DNA of 64,000 nucleotides, from contig JAIXMN010000003.1 of assembly GCA_025716815.1 (NCBI GenBank), positions 682,001-746,000 of the forward strand, in the 5' to 3' direction. The DNA comes from Dichotomocladium elegans. Its lineage: Eukaryota > Mucoromycota > Mucoromycetes > Mucorales > Lichtheimiaceae. Below are positions 1 to 10,500 of this stretch, in pieces. A program made the translations under genes and the position numbers. The notes beneath the pieces were generated by a model that searched no databases, was not told the DNA's origin, and was given only the letters and a program-made list of their open reading frames with translations. The stretch's first letter is position 1. Each line of letters begins with the position of its first letter.

Positions 1-19
1 TCGAATCCCACTCTCATCA
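1..19 (+). tRNA. 3' end of a truncated tRNA gene, possibly tRNA-Ser
   Basis: The window opens inside what looks like a T-arm: the loop TTCGAAT lacks its first base, then comes a CCCAC stem half, a seven-base acceptor half TCTCATC and A as discriminator. A run of five T follows at once, as expected for Pol III. The tail resembles the 3' end of eukaryotic tRNA-Ser(GCT), but the anticodon lies outside the window, so the isotype is inference. Confidence 0.6.
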
Positions 20-22
20 TCC

Positions 23-27
23 TTTTT
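23..27 (+). terminator. Pol III terminator of the partial tRNA
   Basis: A run of five T lies four bases after the inferred tRNA 3' end; a second T-run (31-36) follows closely. This is the usual Pol III stop signal. Confidence 0.5.
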
Positions 28-700
28 GTGTTTTTTCATGTGACGTTACACAAGATGTTATTGCTTTTGTGGTCTTTCTTTTGGATTCATGAAAGATAAT
101 GTAGCCACTAAGGCAAATACAGGAAGAATAAAGAGGACATAAGATGATCGTTTTGTGTATGAGAAGATCCACTATTTATGACTGTTGGGAGGGGGTTGAG
201 TAACATGGATATGGCGAAGTAATGACGATGGGCGCAGCATTAAAGTAATGAAATATTGTCTATGCATGATGAATGAATAATATCAACCAAGGAGGATTCA
301 AATGTCCCTACGACACACTGCTTTTTTGTTGGTGGGACTTGGATGGAGGCGATAAGTAGGCTCACGAAGTAGATAATAGCACAAGAATTCTCTTTATTCA
401 TACGCATAGTAGTATCTCCCATTTATAATTTGTTTCTTTCTAGTTCCTTCTATGCTTTAGGATGTTTCAGACATTCATATCATCGGATCGATTATAACCA
501 AACAGTAAAAGGGAATCCATAATCTGTCAAAATGATTGGCTAGTGTTCAATGGACCACGACAATGCTTCACCCATGAATATAGTCCATCCTTTTATCTGC
601 ACGCTTCTCCAAAATGCTACCTGCACCTCCAGGGATGGTTGGTGATATGTAATGGAACGGAGGGTACGATGATTAATACATATACCATTTAAGACATCAA
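28..700. other. Intergenic, nothing recognised
   Basis: AT-rich sequence with only short chance reading frames. I see no repeat, RNA or gene here. Confidence 0.5.
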
Positions 701-739
701 GATAGTGGGAATCCTCTATTGTAATGTGTGCAATGTCTG

Positions 740-1690
740 CTTGCCTGTTGCCCTTATTCAGCAGGGCATGTCTCCTGAATTGCCAGAGAGGCCGGCTCTT
801 GCGCTCCAGAATGCCGTAATGGAGGATCTCATCCGGCACCGGACGTATTATCATGCCATAATCTACTGCTCTTCTGATGGATCAGCATGCATCTGGTTTG
901 GTATGTTGAGCATACATGTTCTTAACATAAATTGCTAATGTTAAATTGTTGAACAGGTCCCTGTGGCAATTAAGCATGCCTTGAACAGGACCATCCCAGC
1001 ATATTTTTGAATGCTCATGCTAATTGAGGAGCGCATCCGCTCCAACTATGTGCTCATCGATGATTCGCTTTGCCCCACATGCCTTGTACTGGCGTGTGAT
1101 ATTGTTTTGAATAGATTAGGTACTGAATATCATTAGAGCAGTCATATCGCTCTGGCCATCCATGCTTAGTGCTCTTGATGAGAGCTTCTCATTCAGGCGC
1201 TTTAAGCGTGAAGATGGTGATGACGTACGAGATCTGATGGACTATATCACCAAGAAGTATTGGGCGGCGAACAGCGATCTCGCGGGCACAGCAGATGATG
1301 TACCAAATGTATGCCATTGGTTAACGATTGTAGAGAGGAAAAGGTGTTCAATAACATGAAAATAGAGTGCAAGTTGCACTTCCGATTTCCGCTCTCGGAG
1401 GAGCAAGACAAGAAGAGCTGGCCCCGCAGAGACAGGCATGTTTGGAGCGAGGTAAAGGTTTTCCAAAGGCATATGGTTAAGCCATAAACTTATTGAATCT
1501 TTTGTGAATTCTCCTTATAGTAAAGCTGAGAAACAGCTTACAAGGACTGGTCACTCTGAATTGACGGAATAGCTATGCAACATCATAAACTGCGATTGGC
1601 TAGAATATCCCCATCTACGGTGCTGTGTACCCGAAATTCTCGCAGGCGCAATGCTTGTCGAAGGCACGACAGCTATATCTTGAACATCAT
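740..1690 (+). pseudogene. Decayed, unrecognised coding region
   Basis: Several short plus-strand stretches read like protein (charged, codon-like composition) but are broken by stops. Examples are about 760-903 (containing MEDLIRHRTYYHAI), 958-1130 (containing IEERIRSNYVLIDD, with one TGA just before), 1168-1290 (containing SFRRFKREDGDD), 1345-1480 (containing HFRFPLSEEQDKKSWP) and 1522-1675 (containing EYPHLRCCVPEILAGAML, entered through an in-frame TAG at 1570). Splice-like signals lie between them. No family is recognised. In-frame stops in otherwise coding-like sequence argue for a pseudogene, perhaps of a mobile element; a multi-exon live gene is less likely. Confidence 0.35.
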
Positions 1691-2284
1691 TGAGCCATAC
1701 AGCAGCGATTGCATAACCGATGCTCACCACGAGTGACGACAATCTGGATCACCATCATCTTTCACGAACATTATTGTATCTATGGTTATTTGAATATTTG
1801 ATTGCTTAACACAGCAGGTGGTCGAAAGCTGGTATTGAGTACACTAACGTACAATTTACTGGTCAGCTCAAGCATGAGGTTGGATAAAGAATCGATGAAC
1901 ATTGAATCTTCAACTACACATTTTGCACGGTCAGAAGAAAAGGCGCATATTTGTTGACGTGGGAGTCAATTCATTCTGCAAAATCAAAGCTGGCAAATAA
2001 ACTGTACAAAACTATGTTATTCCTTTAACGAATGAGTCAATTGCGGTCGAAGCTCCATTCACTCTCAAAGTATACCAAATATCATGCCTTAGCAACAATT
2101 GCCTCAAGACTGGAACTCCAACCCTCTACCATTTGAACGTTGTCCGACAATGATAATCTGTGGCATATTCCATCCCAAGAAAAGGTTCGTTCCATGTTGC
2201 TTCGCACGATCGCAGTCACTGTCAATTGTCACGGGACGAGATGCCTCTTTATCTCGCAATGAAGTGGAATCAGTGCGCTCTCTG

Positions 2285-2472
2285 GAAAAGGGCTCTGCCT
2301 TTCAGATTATCTTGGGTGGACCATCAAGTTCTTTGTCAGCAACACAGTATCAATCATCAACAATTCCACATTGAATGCCCAACTTACTGATCTTACAGTA
2401 ATTGTCGGATGCTCTGAAAATCCAGATTCTATCACTCCTGACTTCGCCGGCTTTCTTTGTCCTCATTAAGTT
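2285..2472 (+). pseudogene. Isolated coding-like fragment
   Basis: An open plus-strand frame of about 50 codons includes FFVSNTVSIINNSTLNAQL and then VIVGCSENPDSITPDF before a TAA. Upstream the same frame is closed and no ATG is found. It may be another remnant of the unit seen at 740-1690. Function unknown. Confidence 0.25.
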
Positions 2473-2599
2473 ACCCAAACCCTTTGATGCCAATAATAAA
2501 GTATTTGAATTTTTTGACAGCCATCGGGAATTTCTCAGAGTGGTTGTCAATTATACACTTATCTATATATTATATGAACCCCCAATAAGAATGGAATGG

Positions 2600-4471
2600 T
2601 AGGGTTTGAATTGGAGAAAAAAGAGGAGCAGAAAGCAGGACGGAGCCGGAAGGTGCTTGCCATGTTTGTACTTACATTGGATGGTTGTTATTATACAATG
2701 GGACTCTTTGATGTTTTTTCTGGGAAGGAAAATCCTGCACGCGTAGATACTATGAATATATGCGACAGTAAAATCTCGGCTTTCATGCCCTTGTTGCTTA
2801 CGCAATCTTTCTGTCGGTAGAGATTCTCTAAAAACCCTATGGGAAAATATGAGGCAACAAAACTATGGACATATGTACGAGTTCGTCGTTCCATGTCTTT
2901 ATAATTACATACGCGGCAGTGCTGAATGCTCTCCAAGAAGACAATACAGGTCATGATACGGGGAAAAGATACTGTAGAAGCGCGATGGACAAGAAACACG
3001 GGAGGATATGAGGTAAACCAGACAGGTTGGTTAAATGGAGAACAAGATAACTAGTTGATTTTTATAGACAAAAACAATATGATGGATATATACATATGCT
3101 CTGGACTGTGAGGAAGGACGAGCAAAGTATGTATTAATATGAGAAGTGTATATAGAAGATCCAGGTCGTGCGATATTTGATACGTATTAAAAAACGCAGG
3201 GCTGATCGGTGCCGCACGTTGTGGGCAGACTGGTTAAGATGGATCATGATAAACCTCCAAGGCCATTTAGCATCAAACTTTTAGAAGAACCACTAAAACT
3301 TGCCATCGAAGCATTTTTTTCAGGAACCTGCTATGTTTCATTCTACTCTTAATGACTGGTCACAATTAGCCAATTGGATTGAGATTACGGAAGTACGAAG
3401 GTAATAGGTAGGTATGACGATGATATTAAGATGCGATGTAGTTGGCATATCTTTAAGACTACGGGTAAGGACATTTTCCATCATCGGGTAATGGCCATTC
3501 CCGTGTGGATATTGGTGAATATCACCTACTCTATTCTTCATAAAAAATAATATGCTGCCTGCCTTCTTCTGGGAACATTCTTCGTCAAGGAGCAGTTGCG
3601 CTTCTGGTTCTGCTTGGACCAGCAATCTCATCGCCGTTGTTCTCGTCCCTATCCTTTTTATTTTTCCTGTCGTCGATCTCTCCCGCTCGGTGGTTCTGCG
3701 GTTTGTTTTCCTTCATCCATCCAGGATTAATTTCCCCTGTGAACTTATTTATTTGCACAGCAAAAAATGCTGCCGACCACTTACATCTGCTATTGCTTGT
3801 TCCTCTGCTTCTGATGTTGCTCCGCCCTTTCCAATTCTTCCGTACTGGTTATCTTCAGCACATGCCTCGATATCGCTATGGACGTGAGTGTAACTTAAGG
3901 CGTATGAATACGAATTAAACTGCTACTAACTAACGATTTTCTCTTTTTACCTATGAATACGACTTCCTCCCTTGCAAAAATCAAGTAAACAGTCAGAAAT
4001 AAGGCAACCCTAGCACTCTGGTTGCTTAATTGTTATTTGTGGCCTGAGACTTCACATGATGCTGACCCTGATTATTGGAAGTTCGATAATATGAACGGGA
4101 TGGCAAATGACGGGGATATTGCAATCTACTAGGGAAACTTCATATTCTGTCTTAAGGTAACTACGTCATCAATATCAATCCTTCTAGCCTGATATTCATA
4201 TTAGTACGGCCAACTACTTGCACTCTGAACCGCTCGCTAGCAATAAAATAATCTCATGTGGATTACCTTACTTCCATGTGTAACAAAATGATGCGAAAGA
4301 CTAAGCGAAGATAGGGCGCATTCACGTTGGCAAATCGAAATGTCGCCCTAATTTAGGCACTAGATAGCTTCACGGTAATCTCAAAGTATTATACGTCCGG
4401 CTAATGCCGCATATCTACTTTATTTATAATGAAATCAATAATGGTATTGAGTGGAGAAAAGGTCGTCGTTA
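2600..4471. other. Intergenic, no gene supported
   Basis: No recognisable protein. A weak minus-strand possibility exists at about 3600-3890, a charged low-complexity reading ending in TGA with a good GTAAGT donor near 3784, but without a start or any homology I recognise. The rest is AT-rich with chance frames. Confidence 0.35.
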
Positions 4472-5194
4472 TCAAGAACGGCTGGGGATCAGCATATTAT
4501 AGATACTGGCGTACTCGAAACGCAACGGGATTTTCTTCGTTTGATGACCTATGACGAAGAGACCCGACAGAAGGATTAGTCCAATAGCTGTGGCCGTACC
4601 AGCTCTTCGTTTCCATAATCCCAACGAAGAAGTTCCTGCTCCCTTGCGCCTGCACGTTCGTTGGTAAGCAGTTGAGAGACCGCCGATAATATGGTATGAA
4701 GCAGCTCCCACGAGGATCCCGTGAACTGTGTAGGTAAATATAGGCCAATTTTGAAGGCCCCACGCGATATGTCCAAAGTCAAGGAGTGACGAGTCTCCAA
4801 AATATCGAACGGGCAAAGTCCGCACCAGATCATAGTGGAGCCATGCGACGGGAATTAAGAGATATCCAGCAGCATGGTGGTAAGGCACAGCCTGTGTTGA
4901 CGGGACATCGTTCTGAGTTCCAGTGGCCTTCTTTTGATTCCAATACCGCCGGATACCAGCTTTTGCTATACCCGCAAGAACATGGACAGTAGCAGCACCT
5001 GTCACAATAATGCCTTCCATGTGCTCGTCTTGATAAAATGGACGACCAAGCAATAACCAGCGATTGGCCATGTCGGGACCGCCTATGGTGGCAACTGCAA
5101 TTTGTGACCCATGAACAAATGCGAATGCGGAGAAAACCACCGCGGAGGCAGATTGAATCGTCGTGAGATTGCCGTAGATCTTCACAAGTGACAT
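4472..5194 (-). CDS. MCP1-like mitochondrial membrane protein (DUF1691)
   Basis: A 240-residue multi-pass membrane protein resembling yeast Mcp1 (Mdm10-complementing protein 1, DUF1691), a mitochondrial outer-membrane protein that suppresses ERMES defects and affects mitochondrial lipid homeostasis. Hydrophobic segments lie at about residues 10-32, 55-75, 100-120, 145-170 and 205-225. Paired histidines (PYHHAAGYLLIPVAWLHYD, then FGHIAWG, then SYHIIGG) recall cytochrome-b-like four-helix proteins; haem binding is not shown. The start ATG at 5194 gives MSLVKIYGN; the frame is open further upstream but only with a TTG, and a CAG acceptor-like site at about 5226 leaves an upstream exon possible. 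It lies 146 bp after the Rieske gene, same strand. Family call fairly sure, start less so. Confidence 0.7.
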   Translation of the reverse strand: MSLVKIYGNLTTIQSASAVVFSAFAFVHGSQIAVATIGGPDMANRWLLLGRPFYQDEHMEGIIVTGAATVHVLAGIAKAGIRRYWNQKKATGTQNDVPSTQAVPYHHAAGYLLIPVAWLHYDLVRTLPVRYFGDSSLLDFGHIAWGLQNWPIFTYTVHGILVGAASYHIIGGLSTAYQRTCRRKGAGTSSLGLWKRRAGTATAIGLILLSGLFVIGHQTKKIPLRFEYASIYNMLIPSRS

Positions 5195-5340
5195 CGGAAA
5201 TGTAGCAACGAAGAAATAGGCGCTGAGAGAAAATGTGAACAAAAACGGAGCGGAAATGATTTTTTATTTGCCATCTAATCGTAGTTTATTTTGACTTTTT
5301 TTATTATGGTGAATGGGTGAGGCGAAGGAATGGAGGCGGT

Positions 5341-6294
5341 TAACCAATGATCAGTTTATCCTCAGAGAAGGAGTATTCTATAAAACGGCTTGTTAGAACA
5401 AATTATCTATAAATCATAAAGGCAATTACCAGGAATCTCAAGGTTGAGAGGAGCAGGGCCTTTACGGATACGACCAGAGATATCGTAGTGAGAGCCGTGG
5501 CAGGGGCAGTACCAGCCTCCATAGTCACCAGCCTCACCGATAGGGACACAACCCCTAGTTAAAATATCGTTTTAAGTGAATTAACTCCAACTGTCTCTCT
5601 CGCATTCGTCTTCGTCATTTGATGCATATGTATGTGCGTATGTGGTTGGCGTGTTCGACTTACAAGTGCGTGCAGACACCCAACATCACCAGCCATTCGG
5701 GGCGCTTAACACGATCAGCGTCAGTCTGGGGATCGCGAAGCTCGTTCAAGCTGACGCTATTGGCCTCCTGGATCTCGTCGGCGGTACGGTGGCGGATGAA
5801 AACTGGCTTACCACGCCACTTGATGGTCACATTCTTGCCTTCGGGGATGGAAGCCATATCGACCTCAGCCTTGGCCAAAGCCAAAACATCAGCGGAAGCA
5901 GACATATTAGCCAAGAAATCGCTGACAGTAGCCTGGGCACCGGCAGCGCTGACAAGGCCAGTCGTGCCAACCATCAAGTACGCATATGAGCGGCTAGTTT
6001 CGCCGCTGGTATTGTTCTTTTTGTACTTTGAAAAATCAGGAATAGCGGTCGTGTGGTTGAGGCGCATCTGGATGGGATTGGCTATAAAAGCAGGGCATGT
6101 GCGTATGGTTTAACAAAGTTGGACTGGGTGATTGTGTGGCCATGGGAGGAGAGGGAGTGCATTTTACCGTTCTCTTTGCGGTCCTTCTCGGTCGACATGG
6201 GAATGGCTCTGTTCAGAACATGAGAGGACGAGCGCAGGTTGATGAACGAGCGATTGGCAACAGCCGATGCGAGGGTGCGCGACAGGGCAACCAT
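5341..6294 (-). CDS. RIP1: Rieske iron-sulfur protein of complex III
   Basis: Rieske subunit of the mitochondrial cytochrome bc1 complex, which passes electrons from ubiquinol to cytochrome c1. Four exons (6168-6294, 5664-6081, 5430-5554, 5341-5378) add up to 708 bp, 235 residues. The N-terminus is a basic presequence. A single membrane helix follows ([20 protein letters not shown]), then the hinge and the soluble domain. The 2Fe-2S ligands are in CTHLGC (split by intron 2) and CPCHGSH, both intact; the C-terminus ends [12 protein letters not shown]. All three introns are GT-AG and frame-consistent. It lies in a minus-strand series between the OCA1-like and MCP1-like genes. Confidence 0.95.
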
Positions 6295-6661
6295 GGTTCT
6301 ATGAAGAGTGGGGAGGTGTCGGGTGTGGAGGGACCGAAACTGGCGCTTTTTGTTTATTCAAAGACGTCACGCAATCTCGAAATGCAAAATTAAAAGGGCG
6401 AAAGGGGGATTTTGCGTGGCGTGGGCTGACCAAGCGGGGTGATCTGTTGGACGAATTATTCAGCGTGTGAGCAAGGAGTATCGAATTAGCATCCACCTTT
6501 ACCGTGGATCAATAACAACTCCCGAAAAATCAACGGTAGAGAAGATAGCGTCTACTCAGGGGCATGTTGCTTTTAATCTCACTGCACTGTCTTGGAAGAT
6601 CAAGCGGTCCTGATGAGTGTATATGAAATGTTTACGAGAAAAGCACCCATTAGAAGGATGG

Positions 6662-7362
6662 CTATAACCAGCTTGGTTTGTTGCTGGGGACTCGAACAAG
6701 ATCTGTGTCGAAAAGCTCGATGAACTGCTCGTTGAGCAGTCGAACTTTCGGTCCTGCATACCGACGATATTCTTCAAAAATAGATGTCAAGTTCCATCGC
6801 TGCAGTTTCCGCAGGCACCCAACAATTGTTCCTTGATCAATTTGCACACATTAATACCATTAGCCATGGAATCATCTATAGGATAGCTCTCTCTCTTTCT
6901 TTACCTGTTCGATGGCGACCCAAGTTGCACATGATCATCATGGGATAGTTGCTTGTTTGAAGAATAAGATCTAACGCTTCCAGCACGGCTTCTTCCGTAA
7001 TAGGATCCCAGGCATTTAACGAGGAAACGACGCCTAGATGATGTAACTGTATTTCTTGGTCATCGATGAAGTCTAAACTGCAATTGTGGTACCTAGTCAG
7101 AAAAAGTCGAAGAACACCGCATTCTAAATACTTGCAAGCGCTGATTAGGCTCCTCGGGTGCAAGCCATACGATTGTCTTGAGGCCCAGTTTCTCAAGAAA
7201 AGGGAAATTAAGCTCATTCGGTTGACCTGACCGGTATAAATCCTCTTCTATCATGCCAAAGTTCTGCACATTTTAAGGGTCACTTAAATCAGTTATCAAG
7301 GCTGACTTTCCTTGCGCTGATTGGGGGCGTACCACGGGCGGAATAAAGTGTTGTGAGCTCAT
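6662..7362 (-). CDS. OCA1: Oca1-like atypical dual-specificity phosphatase
   Basis: Member of the plant-and-fungi atypical phosphatase family (Siw14/Oca1). Relatives act on inositol pyrophosphates or in oxidant-induced cell-cycle arrest. Four exons (7333-7362, 7136-7263, 6905-7077, 6662-6831) total 501 bp, 166 residues. The family block [18 protein letters not shown] is formed across intron 1. The P-loop reads [10 protein letters not shown]: the Cys and Arg of CX5R are present, while the residue before Cys is Met rather than the His of classical phosphatases; yeast Oca1 also departs there. The C-terminus [15 protein letters not shown] is close to Oca1 from memory. Intron 2 (7078-7135) has a GC donor (GCAAGT); only this reading keeps the frame into LDFIDDQE. 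Confidence 0.85.
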
Positions 7363-7567
7363 GATGGTCGAATAATGATGTGCGAAGATACAATCTGTGC
7401 GAGTAAGAGTGGGAATAAGGCGGTGAGAGAGAATGCAGTAGCTTGGATTCTTATGCACCAGTGACTGTGGAGGTGAACAATCAGGGTTGCTGGGTATAAT
7501 ATGGGAGCTGGCTTATTTTTTTCGCTTTGCTTGCCCGACGTTTTCTACCCAAGAGTGTCGTCTTAAC
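7363..7567. promoter_or_regulatory. Divergent promoter region, OCA1-like / CFT1
   Basis: The two start codons point away from each other across 205 bp, so both promoters must lie here. I see no clear TATA box. Confidence 0.5.
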
Positions 7568-10500
7568 ATGTCGGCCTACACCATTCACAAAGAGCTCTTT
7601 CCACCTCAGACTGTCGAGCACGCACAATACGGGCAATTCACCTCTCCAGACGCGACAAATCTAATAGTGGCGAAAGCTTCACTTTTGCAGATCTACGACT
7701 TCGTCGAATACATTCCTGAATCTGACAGTAGCAATTCTGCCAATACTGAAAACAATGACGATGATGGCGAAGTCGAGGAGAATGAGATCGCCAGAGAGAA
7801 TCGTTTTGATAATCAGGATGAACAGGTCAGCGTGATCACATCAACTTCACTTTCCAGCTGTGCGCTATGCGTTTTCCTTGGTCTTTTTTCTTTTTCTTTT
7901 TTTTTTGACTCAAACGCTGTATATAGGCGCTCGTGTATTCCAAGTTACGGCCTCTTAAGGATGGTCCTCTTGAGACGTCTTCTGGCCGTTTAGAGCTGGT
8001 GGCTCAATATAAACTGAACGGTAACGTCGCTTCGCTGGGGATCGTGCGGACATCCTCACCGCGGGGCAAGCAAGGATGCGACAGTATACTCGTAGCTTTC
8101 AATGATGCAAAAGTATGGTCATTGCTAATAAAATCACTTTATGCTATTTGTCATTTATGCTCATGCTCGTGCTGTACGTTAGATGTCTTTGCTGGAATGG
8201 TCGCCATCAACAAACTCACTCGTAACAGTATCTATTCACTATTATGAGCGTGATGAATACAAGGTAATCCATTCTATGCGGCCCATATATCTCTAATTGC
8301 CGGTAGCTGACGTGCCTCATCGATTACAGAAAGAGTTCTTGACGAATTCTTATCCACCTGATATTCACATTGACCCACAACAACGATGTGCCGTGCTCAA
8401 TTTCTACGGTGATAAACTGGCAGTGCTACCATTTCGCCAATCTGAGAAATTAGAAACATCAACCAAAGAATATGAACATCAACAGTAAGTGTCATTATAA
8501 GTACTCGGTATCTCGTCCGTTAACATTTCTACTAGCAAATTGCCATATTCGTCGAGCTTTGTGATTGATCTTGAGTCAATTGATAAACGGATCAAAAACG
8601 TAATAGACATGGCGTTTCTTGGAGATTACTATGAGCCGACACTTGCAATTCTCTTTGAGACAGAGCCAACATGGACAGGGTAGGAGGAATATTTGCCTCT
8701 TCCGCTCGATGTGTTTTATCTAATGTCGAGATATAGACGACTCACAAACACAAAAGACACTGCTTCGGTGGTTGTTATTTCCCTCGATCTCACTGCCAAA
8801 ATCTACCCTATTATCTATTCAGTCGATAATCTGCCATACGATTGCCGAAAACTTGTCGCGATGCCCAAGCCAGTTAACGGCTTCTTAGTACTGGCATCAA
8901 ACTCTATTCTACATCTCGCACAAGGTTCACCAGGCGTTGGCGTTGCAGTAAACGGCTACACGAAGATGAGTACCGATTTTCCCGGCATAATTTACGAAGA
9001 ACCATTGGTGTCTCTTGCATTGGCGCTCGATGGCGCCAAAGCTCTTGTTTTAAGCGGCAGTAGGTGCCTGCTTTTCCTTCAAGATAGTGACTGGGTTCTC
9101 GTCAAGATCAAGATGGATGGCAGCAAAGTGGTGGGTATGGATCTGACGAAAATTGCGTGGTCAGAGAGGACGAAGAACGCAGGCAAAAGTCTTCCTGTTG
9201 CCGCAGTACCATCGTGTGTCGCGAGCATTAGGGACGGTGAATACTTTTTCCTGGGCAGTCGAGTTGGTGATTCTTTGTTGCTCAAATGGAGCCAGGAAAA
9301 CGAGAATCGAGGCGGAGGTGGACTAGAGGAGTATGACTTCCGAGTGTGCGATACCCTTCTCAACACTGGCCCAATCTCAGACATGGCTTTTGGGCAAATC
9401 GAACCGGTGGATGACAGCAAATCTCCAGATATTCACGCACTACCCAGTCTAGAGTTAGTGAGTTGCTCCGGCTATGGCGCGAATGGAGCTTTATGTGCAT
9501 TCCAGAGACACATCCGACCCAACTCGACGTTCTCGTTCACTCAGCAGGGGTGCGAATCAGTGTGGTCCATTAAATGTCGAAAAGAGCAGTATTTTGAGGG
9601 TGTCCAGGTCGGGGGTAATATGCACCAAGTTAGCAGCGGTGGCACCTGGGAAACGACGGCGGATGCTAGTACCAGCAACGTCTGGAGACCCGATAGTTCC
9701 ATGGGCGATCTTTTGGATAAGTTACTCTTTATCAGCAAGCCACAGAGCACGTTGGTGAGTCAAGGAAAGAAATATACCAAAAGCCCACGATCTTAATGGT
9801 ATCTTGCTAGGTACTTGCGACTGGTGAGGAGCTTCAAGAAGTCCAAAACACAGACTTTTTTACTTCGGGACCTACCATTGATGTCGGCACGCTCTTTGAG
9901 CATACGCGTGTTGTTCAAATCCATGCGAATGCTGCATTGCTTCTCTCTCCTTCCGGAAAACTAATTCAGACAGTCCATGTGAAGCACTCGAAGATTGTGG
10001 ACGCGAGCATAAAAGATCCGTATGTTCTTCTGAAGCTTGACAGTGGTTCTATAATGGCCCTTCGCGGCGATTCCTCAACGAAGCAGCTGTCCAATTTGCA
10101 AGTACCGCCTTACGTAGGAGTAAGTGGTTCTCAAGGTATATGGAAATTATGAACTTCTCATATGTTCTGTTATAGGAAAAGCAGATTCTGATGGCAAGTT
10201 TATTTGTGGATGTATCTGGACTATTTTCACCCATCTCTGAAAAATACTCCGAGCGCAACAAGAAGCAAAATCAGCAACCGGCTACAAACGAAAAGAAACG
10301 CAAAGCTGCAGAAGACCCAGCGTTCGAGTCGCCAGATATTAAAAAACAGTACTCGGCACCCTCCCATGATCCCGATGCCGAGTTTGACGAAGTTGATATG
10401 GATTTGTACGGTAACCAAGAGGACATGGATGGCACCGCTCGTGCAGAAAATCCATCAAATGATATACCACCAGCAGCTATTCCAACAGCAGAGGTGATGG

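Noticed and set aside
3552..3918. Two overlapping plus-strand frames rich in Ser/Phe/Leu
   Set aside because: Composition reflects CT-rich DNA; no start context, no family.
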